25,932 bases of DNA from Microdochium bolleyi (Eukaryota; Ascomycota; Sordariomycetes; Xylariales; Microdochiaceae), in contig KQ964314.1 in the NCBI GenBank assembly GCA_001566295.1, positions 1-25,932 on the forward strand. The letters run 5' to 3'. Below are positions 8,864-19,599 of the stretch, piece after piece (positions within the stretch are counted from its first letter, which is position 1; each line of letters starts with the position of its first letter). The notes under the pieces were generated by a model. It was not told where the DNA came from. It saw only the letters and a list, made by a program, of their open reading frames with translations, and did no database searches. The position numbers were made by a program, and so were the translations under genes.

Positions 8864-9761
8864 TTAGCGATAATGCAACTGAAGCCAAATTTCATCCCCA
8901 GATAAAACATTCCACTTGGAACTAATAGGCTGCTCGGATGGGTGACAGACCTGTTCGACTCTCCACAAGCCCGTCTGGTTTCGGATGAAGACATGAATCC
9001 ATAGACCCTCCTCGTTGACCACGCCAGGAAACACCCCCTTTGGTGCCTCGACGAGATATCCTTCCGAGGGCTCCAGATTGTCCCCAATTTCTCCTCGGAG
9101 AAATTTCAAGATGTTGGGGTCATCGATAGGCGTTTGCAGCTCCAGATCCGGAAGGACCATACCATCAGACGAGGATCCACCAATGAATCGAGTCTGGACC
9201 TTGGTGTTTCCAAAGAGCCGGTCTTCCTGATGGTTCTCGGACCAGTCAAGGTATCTATTATCCAAAGTTCCACCCATGCCGGTGCTGGTGGTCTGCACTA
9301 TGGCGATTTGTACCCTCGGCGTAGACGTTCCCGGGTGGTTACTGACGAACTGATGCTTCTTCACAGTCACCTCGGCGAGTCCGATAGCCCTTCGTACGAC
9401 CCAGTTGATGCCTTGCTGCAGGCAGAGTCAACCCTCCATTCAATCGTATAGTATCGAGAGCACACTTCTTGGACAATGTCTGGGCAGGATTCTATCTCGG
9501 TGTAGTGGAGGGAGGGTATGGAGGGGGGTTGGGAGGTGGGCATGGAAGACTTGGTCTACGGTCAGGGGTACGTATCTTGCCACTAGAAAAGACTTACCAA
9601 AGCAAGCATGGCATCCGCATTAGTCGAATTAGATTTGTCCTATGCGCCGGTTAGTAGTGTCTTGTACGAAAGTAAATACTCGACCCGCAGACAAGACTGT
9701 CGCGTACCATTGTCCATGTTCCGCTGAGGTTCTCGATAGTGCAGGCGTTAGGGGCAGCCAT
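8864..9761 (-). CDS. lipocalin-like (calycin/FABP-type) small protein
   Basis: A small cytosolic beta-barrel candidate of a fungal lipocalin-like family; such barrels usually bind small hydrophobic ligands. The role here is inferred. Exons on the minus strand are 9761-9708, 9639-9598 and 9415-8864. Intron 1 is 68 nt (donor GTACGC, branch ACTAAC, acceptor ATAG) and intron 2 is 182 nt (donor GTAAGT, acceptor TGCAG), giving 215 residues. The start is fixed by the family-like opening NACTIENLSGTWTM, followed across introns by LALQGINWVVRRAIGLAEVTV. Later landmarks are LDNRYLDWSE, the NILKFLRGEI helix and the C-terminal strand EIWLQLHYR. The GTW near the N-terminus is the lipocalin GxW signature. 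No signal peptide is seen. It is divergent from the amidohydrolase and shares a roughly 700-bp promoter region with it, supporting co-regulation. The family assignment rests on remembered resemblance, not on a search. Confidence 0.7.
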
Positions 9762-10463
9762 TATGGCGAGTTAATGGGCTTTCTTGGAGACAGGTGATGC
9801 AGGTGGACTCGTAGACTAGAAAGGCCACGCGCATCTGATAAATTGCTCACAAACGAAGACTTGGTGGGATGAACTCTGGGGACGTCGTCTCTTACAACTC
9901 ACACGACTATGTCTACCTAACTCCCCCGCATCACCCCATATTTATGGTTTAGAAGTTCTTGGTTTCAGTGTGTCCAACCAGTTGCTCCGTAATTGCCTGA
10001 TCTGGAACACGCCGCTTAATGAGTCGTCTCTCTCGACGCAGGCAACCGGATCGAGAACTTGCCGGCCGGGTCAACTCTCGGTCTAATGGCTACAACAATA
10101 ATTAATGGGTCGAACCAGGCAGATGACCATGTTGTCGCCTCGGGCCTCGGGGAATTCACGATCCGACAACGATGGAGATGTTTCATGCGTGATCAAGCCA
10201 GATGGTGGTGTCCCCCGGGATATTTCCAGAACGGGAGTGGTATCGAGCTATGATCTAATACACCCGCCGGTGGGTCCTCATTTATTGGTGGGCCCGGGGA
10301 AAAGAGTATGCGAAATAATCAATTAGATACCTACAAGTAGACGAGAACCACTGGAGTACCTCTGCAGGAAAAATTGGGTGCCATTCTGGACCCTTTACGA
10401 ATCGCATACTCGGCATCGTTTCGCCCAGATATTCAAGAAAAGCAGTTCGCAAAGGGCGACAAG
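9762..10463. promoter_or_regulatory. shared divergent promoter region
   Basis: A 702-bp gap between the ATGs of the lipocalin-like gene (minus) and the amidohydrolase gene (plus). It contains CGG/CCG-rich palindromic spots, such as GCCGGCCGGG near 10061-10070 and CCGCCGGTGGG near 10263-10273, which could serve a Zn2Cys6 regulator. Neither is proven. No other gene is evident. Confidence 0.35.
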
Positions 10464-12283
10464 ATGTCCCATATACTTCTAAAGAGCGGCACTGTGCTAA
10501 TTCACAATGAATCTGACGAGGTCACTGCCCGGCTGGCTGATGTGTTGATCAAAGACGACCTCATACATTCAATCGAAGATCATATCGAGGCGCCCGAAAA
10601 TGCGACGGTCATCGACTGCCACGGAGGGATCGTGTCGCCAGGATTTATCGACACCCACAAGCACATGTGGCAGTCGCAGCTGAAAGGGACCCATTCGGAT
10701 CAGATTCTGTTCGACTACTACCACTCCGGTACGTCATTCCCACCAGAATCGTCCTTCGAGCAGCGGTGCCAACAGTATGGTCGTTGAGCCCTGCTGCAAT
10801 CAATTTTGAAAGACTTGAGGGGATTGACTTTTCCCCTCCTCCCGCGTCAGGCAACCTAGCAAGCTCGCATTACGAACCCGAGGATGTCTTTTGGGGAGTC
10901 CTGAGCAGTGCCGCGGAGTCGGTTGACGGCGGCACAACGACGGTAGTCGATCATGCGCATATGAACTACTCGGCTGATCACAGTAGGTATAGTCCCGCCC
11001 CTTCCACTCTCTCCCACCAACGCCACTTGAAGAGGAAAATAAATGAAAAGAAAGGGCTAACGTGCTATAACCACCCCTGCGCGAAGGCAAGGAGGCTATC
11101 CGTGCAACTGTGGGATCGGGCATTCGGTCCGTCTTCTGCTACTGTGCCCAGCCTCGCGTGACTAGCTGGCAGCCCGAGTTGAAGGTGGACAGCAACCCCG
11201 TCCCCGGCTGGGTGATGGAGACCTTCCGAGAATTGGCCGCGAAGCAGCCCTTTGGTCCCAGAGGCAGGGTCCGGCTGGGTTTCGCCATGGACACCATGTT
11301 TGTGCCGGAGCAGGTTTTGCAGGACACCTTTGCCGAGGCTCGCAAGCACGGGGCTCATCTGATCACCTCGCACGCCACCAAGGTGGGCATGTTTGGTAAG
11401 CTTTCCCCCGTCCAATCCATCAGACGTTTCGATGCACTTTTGGGAAGTGAAAAAAGGACTGATCTCCCCTGGGCCTCTTGGTGTAGATGCACCATCCACC
11501 ATCGCCGTCTTGGAAAGGGGCAGGTTGCTAGGCCCCGACATTCTGCTCTCCCACGCCAATGCAACATCGGGAGAAGAATTGGCCCATCTGGAGAAGGCCG
11601 GAGTGCACCTGTCCAGCACACCACTGTCGGAGATGCAGATGGGGCACGGGCACCCGGTGTGTCTGCACCCCGAGTTCCAGCCGCTAGCCTCGCTCGGCAC
11701 CGACTCGAACAGCATATGTACCTCGTACATCCCCGCGCAGATGCAGATCGTGCTGCAAGCCACGCGCTCGCGGCGGACTGAGGAGCAGATGAGGAACGGG
11801 AACAGCGATGCCACCATCGGCCCAACCGTCAACAACGTCTACAACCTCGGGACCATCCTCGGGGCGCGGGCCATCGGCCTCGAGCGCGAGATCGGCAGCA
11901 TCGCCGTGGGCAAGAAAGCCGACATTGTAGTTTTCCAAGGCCGGAGCCCCGCCATGCTCGCCGTCTCGGAGCGGGACCCGGTGGCCAGCATTGTCCTCTT
12001 CAGCTCCGTGGCGGACGTCCAGACCGTCATTATCGACGGTGCCATTCGGAAGAACGACTTCTCGTTACGCCCCTTGTCTGTCCCCAAGGACCTTGAAGGG
12101 GCAGAGGACGACCCCTCTGCTGGATCGACGTTGCTCGAATGGACTGATGTGGTGGCGGAGGTCTCCCGAAGCTCTAAGAAGATAGAGGAGGGCAGAGCGA
12201 AGGCGGGTGATCAAGATGCGGCAAGGGATGGGCTCATCAAATACTTTCTTGGAGCAATGGTAGAGGCAGGGCTTATGAAATGA
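10464..12283 (+). CDS. amidohydrolase (TRZ/ATZ, MTA/SAH-deaminase-like)
   Basis: Metal-dependent hydrolase of the amidohydrolase superfamily; relatives deaminate or dechlorinate nitrogen heterocycles such as adenosine derivatives, guanine, cytosine or triazines. Exons are 10464-10728, 10851-10982, 11087-11395 and 11487-12283. Introns are 122, 104, 91 nt with donors GTACGT, GTAGGT and GTAAGC, all phase 1, giving 500 residues. The composite N-terminal sandwich domain (MSHILLKSGTVL, later KADIVVFQG near the C-terminus) brackets the TIM barrel. Metal ligands are visible: HxH in FIDTHKHMW (residues 65 and 67), His at about 228 in ITSHATK, and Asp at about 308 in LGTDSNS; His at about 258 in LLSHANAT is a likely catalytic or binding residue. 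There is no signal peptide, so it is cytosolic. The substrate is unassigned. It sits head-to-head with the lipocalin-like gene and upstream of the S15-type hydrolase on the same strand. Confidence 0.9.
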
Positions 12284-13352
12284 TCGGCCACGACGATAAA
12301 GGTTGGTATAGTACTTACTTATTTGGTAAAACGGGACAATCGTCCTAGCTCTTAACCTTGACTCTTTTCATAGCATGGACGCTCGCTTTTCAAGAAGTCT
12401 AGAAGTCCTTTCAAGTCACTGGCGACCTAGCCTTTAACTCAGATTTATCCAATGTGTTGCGAGCTTTTGGCACCCTTATCGCTGAATTGATACAGTTAAA
12501 CAGGCATACGTGTAGAATTGTAATAAAGCAAATGAGTTCGCTGACGAGAGGGGTCAGTCCATCGATTTACACGACTCCATCGAGTGTTATAGCTAAGTCT
12601 TCCTTCTGCGCCATAGCACCTTAGGGCACCATCTCGAGAAGTCGTAAGACAAATCGCAAGGCAGATCACAAGACAAATAGAAAGACAAATAGAAAGACAA
12701 ATAGAAAGACAAATAGAAAGACAAATAGAAAGACAATAGACCCTGACAAGCCTGCCAGGAGGTCGCAAGGCTGGGCGTAGCCTCCAAGCCGTCTTCTCGG
12801 CTTATGCATGGACTAAGTGGCCTGGTATGCTCAGAATCTCCTTCCCAGGTGCATGAGTGTCACACCGAGCCCGATGCAATCTCCCGTGCCGGTTCGAGTC
12901 ACCGGATTAATTCAACCACGATCCGCTCGGGGAATCCACTTTCAATGACTGCAGCGTTGTTCCTTGTCATTGCCACGCTGTCGCTGTTGAGCCTCGTGCG
13001 GATCAGCGAGTTACGGAGCGCAGACATACCCGGTGAGCAACCAACTGACGAATCAAAGTTGACACTGATGCAAACCTTCCCCAAGCGGGTGCTATGGACT
13101 TTAGGAACATCTGGATCCTCCGGGAGTCTAGCTCCCTTCGGGATATCCCCAGAAAGGAAAATAGGCTCTGCCCCCACACAATCACAGCGCCTGGCTTCAT
13201 CGCTAGGCTGTGCTGAAGACTTCTATATCTCGCCCTACCCTGCATCAACTTTCTTGTCAAGAAGGAGGAAAAACAAAATAAAGAACCCTCACCCTCATGT
13301 ATCAACTGCAATTCATCAACACAAGCAAGCGAAATTTGGTATTGAATTCATA
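12284..13352. other. intergenic stretch with a 12-bp minisatellite
   Basis: About 1.07 kb between the amidohydrolase stop and the chosen start of the S15-type hydrolase. It holds the tandem repeat at 12673-12732. The frame of the downstream gene stays open upstream to about 12804, but that extension looks non-conserved. A B-box-like GGTTCGAGTC at about 12893 has no matching tRNA around it. Confidence 0.5.
12673..12732. repeat. tandem repeat, five perfect 12-bp units
   Basis: ACAAATAGAAAG is repeated five times exactly (12673, 12685, 12697, 12709, 12721), followed by a broken sixth unit. Degenerate relatives (GACAAATCGCAAGGC) precede it from about 12647. Intergenic; no coding role is likely. 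Confidence 0.9.
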
Positions 13353-15829
13353 ATGACGTTGACAGGTACATTTCTAGACGTCGTCGGACTCGGATACGAC
13401 AATGGAGCCTCGAAGGGGGTGACGTCTGATAAATCAGAGTTCATTTACGAGCAGGGCAAGCAGGTGACATTCTCCATTGGTGGCCTCCTGCTGGGCAGCT
13501 GTGAAGGCAAGGCGGTCGTCACCATATCGGACTTGGTCGCCATCGACACGCCCGTCTTCCATCCCAGCTTGATCAACCGAGCGAGGCTGCTTTTCAGCTT
13601 GGCTCTCGGGGAGGGTTTCGAGCAGCCCGCTATTATTGACACGAATGTAAGAGCTCGCTTACTATGACTCTTTACTTGCTTGTTTTTCATTTAGGCCGCC
13701 AGACACACTGTCCTTCATCCCTCCCATCCTGATCCCCACCCCTGCCTGCATGGTATGGCCCTGTCGGTTGGGGGCTTTCTCCTTATCCCCTCCCGTATCA
13801 CAACCCGTCTACTATTGAGGTCATCTAGTTTACATGATGTTGTGCAAAAATCCAAGGTCGAGGCCATTGTCGCAAAGTACGCAGCAGAAATCAACCTGGA
13901 CTCGGAAGAGCTTTCCGACCTGGATGGACCGCTCGGGAAGATCTGTAGCGAGCTGAAGCTCCGCCCAAAGTCGGTGCCACACGCTCGCAACCACCTACGC
14001 CGCGAGGACCAGGGTTTCAGAGTCCTGCGCGATTTCAAGATTGCCTCGCCGGATGGGGGCTACGTCCTTGCCGACGTGTATCTGCCGAATCAGCCTGGCA
14101 AGAAGTTTCCCGTGCTCATCAGCTGCACTCTGTATGGGCGACGGGTGCCCTGGGGCGGTCCGGATCTCGAGAATGAGGCTGAAATAATCCAGTTTGAGGC
14201 GGCAGAGGACGACTGGCATTCGACTCCCGGGGGAACTCAATTGCCGCAGCTGCCTTACATGGGACCGTGGTCGGACTCGTTCACCACCCAGCGAGGGTAC
14301 GAGAGCATTGCCACGCTCAACACCTTCACCTTTGTGCCCCAGGGCTACGCTATGGTCAAGATCGACCCAAAGGGCGTCTCGCAGACCCCGGGCACGAGGT
14401 GGATCCCGGGCGAACTTCCGGGCGACTTCTTTACCGCCGTGGAATGGTCCGCCGGTCAGCCATGGAGCACCGGCAGTGTCGCCCTGGTAGGAAGTTCATA
14501 TGGCGCGAACACCCAGTGGGGAGTTGCGGGCCTGAAGCCAAAGGGGCTGAAGTGTTTTGTGCCTTATGCAAGTAAGTTCTCACATCGCCACTCCGACTCT
14601 TGTTCCCGCTCGTGCTCGTGTCACCTGCCCCCCCGAAGGCATTCATGTGCTTGGCTTGGAGCTGACCGGAGGATGCAGCGGATATCGATTCGTATCGCGA
14701 AGCCGCCTACATAGGCGGCGTGCCATCAACCCGTTACTTGGAGAACTGGTTTGCTCGAGTCCGCGGGGTGTCGCCCAAGTGGGGTGATCACTTCGATGTA
14801 GAAGCACTGATGCGGGATAATTCCGCCTACAATGCACTCTGGGACATGCTTGGTGGCAACCCAGTGGAGTCAGCAGACATTCCATGTTTCCTGGCCGCCT
14901 CGCAAATCTTCATGATCCACGGGCGAGGTGCGTACGAGGCATGGGCGGTGCGCAGCCGGAACAACACGCATCTGCAGTTAGTCGACTCCAATTACTACGC
15001 CTGGCCGAGCCGAGAATCCACAGGCAAGATCCTGCAGTTCCTCAACCACCATCTCAAGGGCGAGGCCTTTCTCGCTCCCGAGAAGGTCGGTATCCAGGTG
15101 AGGCTGGGCAAGCAGGACTGGTACTGGCGCAAGGAGAAGAACTGGCCCGTCCCCGGGACGCAGTATGTCAAGTGGCACCTCACTCCGGAACTGGGCCTGT
15201 CGACCACACCTCCGTCGGAGCAAACATCAGAGACAAGACTCACGTACCCTGCCCAGGCGCCCATCACGGGGAAGTCCGGCTTGAGCTTCGAGTCGGCGCC
15301 TTTTGCCGAGGACGTCGATATGGCCGGTCATTTTGCCGCCTACCTGAGCATGTCGTCGACGGCCGCCGATGCTGACGTCGTCGTCCTGGTCTGGGCGTTG
15401 GACGAATCCGGGGCGGCGGTCAGCTATGGTGCGAGCAGCCCTGATCCCGAGCCTATCGCCAAGGGCTTCCTGCGCGTCAGCCACCGGGCCCTGGACATGA
15501 CGAAATCCCTGCCCTGGCGGCCGTGGCACTCCCACAAGTCAGAGGATGTGGTTGCGCTGCAAGGGCCCGAAGATGTGGTCAACGTTGCTGTGGAGATCAT
15601 GCCGGCGGCTTGTCGTGTCCGGAAAGGCTGGAAGTTGCGGGTTGACATTTTGCCCTCCGAGACCCAGCCCGATATTCCCGGTTACGACCCGACTCCAATG
15701 CGACTCTGGCGCGGCGAAACGTCCGACGGCGATGCTGTCGATGCCATTCACGTGGGAGGCAGCAAGGTCAACTACGTACTCTTTCCCGTTGTGCCCTTGC
15801 AGCAGAACTATCCAAACTGCATGGTTTAA
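13353..15829 (+). CDS. CocE/NonD (peptidase S15-like) alpha/beta hydrolase with extra N-terminal domain
   Basis: Predicted acyl/peptide hydrolase of the X-Pro dipeptidyl-peptidase/cocaine-esterase fold. Exons are 13353-13646, 13695-14571 and 14679-15829. Introns are 48 nt (GTAAGA...TTTAG) and 107 nt (GTAAGT, branch GCTGAC, GCAG), giving 773 residues. Residues 1-98 carry a compact domain with GLGYDNGASKGVTSD, FIYEQGKQVTFSIGG and LLLGS, resembling a module of bacterial lipoproteins. The alpha/beta core follows (DFKIASPDGGYVLADVYLP), with the nucleophile elbow GSSYG (Ser about 366), then a C-terminal jelly-roll-like region. The usual Asp (GWxD) and His (PWxH) motifs are not visible; at those places the chain reads IHGRGAYEAW and VDSNYYAWPS. 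No signal peptide is obvious. The ATG at 13353 was chosen because conserved sequence starts there, although the frame is open further upstream. The join at 13646/13695 is the least certain. Confidence 0.8.
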
Positions 15830-16626
15830 AACGATGTGGCTTGCTTCTGTTGCCTAGCCGTTGCTACTAAGTGGCTAGATGCATACGTGGGAAGAGAGAA
15901 TAGATCTCTCAAACATAAACCAGACGTCGAGTTAGATAGTCACGCAGGGTACTTAGGGAGGATTGATTGATTGGGGACGAGGCCAAAGGCATCGTTTCAC
16001 CCCGTAAAGCCCCAGAATCCCACGTAGTCCAATTATCTACATTGCTTGTAGACATGCCTTCGCCACCTTGACTGACCGACTGGATGACTGCCGTTCATCA
16101 CCTTGACTGATTAACAAGCGGGTGCTGTACCCTACTTCGCGATGTTGACACAATGTACCATGTCACGAAGTGGGGTTGTACCTAGTTATGGAGCGTATGA
16201 CCAAGTCCGCTAAGCCGTTATGAGAGATCATCCGGGCCAATCATGACGCCTAGACCCGCTGAAATCCCTGTCTCGCTTGATGCACACCGCCTTGCAAACG
16301 CGGGGCGGCCGGCACTTCCGTTGCTCTGGCCTCCATGTTTGACTTCATTTCCACACTAATGCTGCTCCTGATGCTACTACTGCTGCCATTAACCTGAGAC
16401 TGCACTGGCCTTTTGAAACGTTGATTACGCCGCGAACCTGTCCTCGCTACATACGTCCATCTTCAGCTGGCGGAGCTGCACGCGAGTCCCATCGGGCGGC
16501 TGAAAGGGACAGTCTGGACTTGGACGCCACGATCTGACCGGAGCCTTTGCACGCGTCGGCCGCCGGCAAATGACGTCCCACATGACTTGACTGGACATGT
16601 CGGCACCCAGCTGTTCGATCCGATGG
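15830..16626. other. intergenic/promoter region of the transcription factor
   Basis: About 800 bp with no convincing gene. A CACCTTGACTGA motif occurs twice, near 16065-16076 and 16100-16111, and ACTTCG/CGAAGT arms near 16134-16172 form a weak inverted repeat. It presumably holds the terminator of the S15-type gene and the promoter or leader of the regulator. Confidence 0.4.
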
Positions 16627-19056
16627 ATGCCCGGCTCGCCGGCCAATGTCCACCAGAAACCTCTACGCAGAGTATGCGATCGATGCATCCGGTAGGTTCT
16701 GTCTGCCCAGACGGACGGATTTATTACTCTTGCCTTTGCTTGAACATTGCTGACAGCCATCAAGCAAGAAAATCAAGTGTATGCAACCCAGCCCGCCCAC
16801 CCAGACGGGAACGCCTACGCCGCATTGCTGCTGCTGACTTGCAGTCTATGCACTTCTCTTAGGTCATCTGCAGCATCCAGCCTGCTCTGCCTGCGTCGAG
16901 GCACGCCTGGAATGCACCTACTCTCACACGCGGAGAACGCCGGGCCCGGCCAAAGGTTCACAGCGGCGTTCCAAGCAACGGTCGATATCTCTGGCCCAGA
17001 GCTGTGCGTTTAAGCTCATGATGAGACCAAGAAAAGGGAGCCCGTGTCTTTGTACTGACCGCCTTTTTTATACTTGACCAGGTGCCTTCCCGAGTGGCAT
17101 CACCGCGCCGGCGCAAGCGACATTAAATGAGACATCTCACACTGTTGCCCCCGGTGGCTCCAACCCCGACCAGCCCATATTGGATCCGTTGCTGGGCGTC
17201 GAACATTTGTATGGCGATTCTTACTCGCCAACCTCTGCGGATCCTCGCCACGAACTGTTCGTAGCAACCCTGCGTGCCCTGCCTCGCAACCCAGGAGCTC
17301 TATTGACCCTATTATTAGAGCCGAGACCTTTGTCGCCACCATTAACATTGCCTTTCCCCTCTTCCCGAAGCAGTCTTTTGCCAATCAGCTGGAGAATGAG
17401 GTCATCAGCGATACCCTTGCCTCCGTCATCTACGGGCTTTCCGCCAAAATCGTGAACATGCCCTTCCTCCTCGGAGACGAAGATGTGGACTCGACACTGA
17501 GCAACTTGCGCTACTCCACGCACACCGAAGTGGAACAGGTCATCGTACCTGCCGCGTTGAATCAGTGGCGGGCCGCCTGCCTACTTGCATGGTACGGCTT
17601 CCATCAGCATCCCGGCCCAAGTGAATGCGTGCACATGGCCGGCCTAGTCCGCAAGGCGTATCAGTGCGGACTGCATCAAATCGACAGTGCGGAAAACCGG
17701 GCCAGCTTCGGCTGGGATCAAGTCAGCGAGGAGAGGCTGCACGACTGGCGCCATGTATGGTGGTGTCTGTACATGCTGGACTGCTACGCCAGCTACTCGA
17801 CGGCGACTCCGCACCAGGCCGAGGCTGAAACCTTGCGAACGGCGCTCCTGCAGACCTCGGTACCGTGCGGTCCCAGCGGCGCCAAGCCTGAGAAGTTCTT
17901 CCTTCCGGCCGACCAGTCGAAGCTCTGGAAGCTGATCGACGATATATCCCGGACCAAGGGCGATAATGCCTTCAGCCTTTGCATGGCCATCAGCGCGGTG
18001 TTACGGGAGGCCGTGACACTACACCGCCAACAGAAGCAGAACCCGGGTGGGTTCATCCCGGAGCGCATCTCCGTCCTCGAAGACCATCTATCGGCTATCG
18101 AGCTAGCGATGCCTCCCAACTACATGCGGCAGACGCGAGATGTGCTCCGCGGGGAATCCAACACCAGTTTCCACTACCGGCTGCTGACGCTGTTGAAGAT
18201 CTACTGCACGCGCCTTGTCTTGCGCCTCGCCTCATCCCACCTGCTCGAGAGCCCAGAGTGGGAAGAGCGCTGGCACGAGAGCCTAGAGATCTGCTACCGC
18301 ATGTTTGCCGTCATCCAGCAATGGGACAAGCAGTACATGCTGGCCACTGACCCGGCAATATGCTTCATTATCTTGCCAGTACTGACCCTGCTCCACCTGC
18401 ATTCACTGTCCAGCGGGTTATCCAATCCGCAGCTGAAGGAGCAGCTGGCCCGGCGCAAGAACATATTGCGCCTGTTTGTTCAAAACTCTGCCGAGTTCTG
18501 GACCCTGCCTCGAATCCTGCTAAGTAAGAAGCCTACCCATCCCTTACTCGATTTGTGAACCAGGAGGAGATCAAAGTCTGCCCGTGTCTAACGAAGTATC
18601 TACTACCCAGGCCGGTACGATGTATTCGTAACCCAGTTTACCAAGCCTTTGAGTGCAGATCTCATCAGGCAGGTCCTGAACAAGCTTCAGTCCCCTCTTC
18701 ACCCAGATTTGCTTGGTGGCTCGCCCGCCAGAGCGCAACTGCAACCCCCAGTGCATATCGGATCGGACCGTGGGGTTCTTGTTTCCTCCGCCGCTGTGAA
18801 CCCTGCCCGTGCGGCTTCGGGGTCTGATGCGGGACATGCTGCAGGGCCGAATCTCCCAACCACGTGGCCGGCCGTCACTACCTCGGATTTGGCTCTCACC
18901 AACGAAGCTCAGGGGCCAATGGATACAGGCCAAGTCCTGAACGACCTAATTCTGAGCCCCCAGACATGGGACGATCTTATGAATGCCCAGGATATGTGTG
19001 ATATTTTACTACAACCAGTCGACTCTCCCGCGCACCCGTCGTATCTTACACGATGA
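16627..19056 (+). CDS. Zn2Cys6 transcription factor with fungal-specific middle homology region
   Basis: Probable nuclear pathway-specific regulator of the cluster. Exons are 16627-16691, 16765-16778, 16863-17003, 17082-17256, 17319-18523 and 18611-19056, giving 681 residues. Introns are 73, 84, 78, 62 and 87 nt. Splicing restores a textbook C6 cluster, C-x2-C-x6-C-x6-C-x2-C-x6-C, at residues 17, 20, 27, 34, 37 and 44, followed by a basic linker. It is split over three exons, with a 14-nt microexon encoding the KKIK segment. The PF04082-type domain follows (AETFVATINIAFPLFP, then WRAACLLAWYGFHQHP and WRHVWWCLYMLDCYAS). The C-terminal tail is low-complexity and acidic or Ser/Ala-rich. The MPGSPANVHQ start is the nearest ATG in frame with the zinc cluster. 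The joins at 17003/17082 and 17256/17319 (GTTCGT donor) are less certain than the others. It is tail-to-tail with the MFS gene. Confidence 0.88.
16765..16778 (+). other. 14-nt microexon inside the zinc-cluster coding region
   Basis: Only by joining ...TGCATCCG (ending 16691) to CAAGAAAATCAAGT (16765-16778) and then to GTCATCTGCAG (from 16863) does a perfect Zn2Cys6 spacing appear. The flanking introns have donors GTAGGT and GTATGC and acceptors TCAAG and CTTAG. In both, a nearer CAG after the branch site must be skipped. Confidence 0.7.
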
Positions 19057-19599
19057 GAAGCCAACCGCGACGCGTATGCCAGGTGCTGCCACTCGGGGAG
19101 AAATGGGAGCTGGCGTGCCACACCAGTAAAATCACGCACACTCATCAAGCACACAAACCTGCAGTCATGAAAATGTCGAGTCTGTTATTATTGATGGAAC
19201 AAATCTGATCCCCAAGGCGAATAACCCCAACTTGCCCTCTTTCGAAAGAAGGATGCAAATGTAGCACTGGAAAAAAAAACCATCTTTTGTCGGATTTCCA
19301 AATAGTGTAATTCTTGAAAGAAAAATAACAGAAACAGGAGCGGCGACCCTTGCACCGCAAGCCGGCCACAGGTGGGCATTGAGTGCAAGTTGGATTAGGA
19401 TCATCCTCCGCCGCCCATTCTTTCTTAGCCAATTTCGGAGCTGAGGGGTGAAAATATCGATGTTGGGAGCTTGGCGAGATTGCTCTTGCTCAGAATTGGA
19501 GTCTATAATTCAGTAAATAAGAATTTGATCTCTATTGGGCTCATGCAAACCGACCGGTTGACCTGTCCGGGTTGCATCCAATGTTGTACTGGCAACCCC
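19057..19599. other. 3'-to-3' intergenic region
   Basis: 543 bp between the stop codons of the regulator and the MFS transporter. No gene, tRNA or repeat recognised; it presumably contains both transcript 3' ends. Confidence 0.5.

Noticed and set aside
12885..12910. B-box-like GGTTCGAGTC suggesting a tRNA
   Set aside because: No acceptor, D or anticodon arms could be placed upstream within tRNA length.
12804..13352. Possible long N-terminal extension of the S15-type hydrolase
   Set aside because: The sequence looks non-coding (no conserved motifs), and the conserved domain begins right at the ATG at 13353.
17128..17318. An alternative open frame running straight into the regulator's middle domain
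   Set aside because: It lacks conserved residues. Removing the 17257-17318 intron joins RHEL to AETFVATINIAFPLF, which fits the regulator family better.
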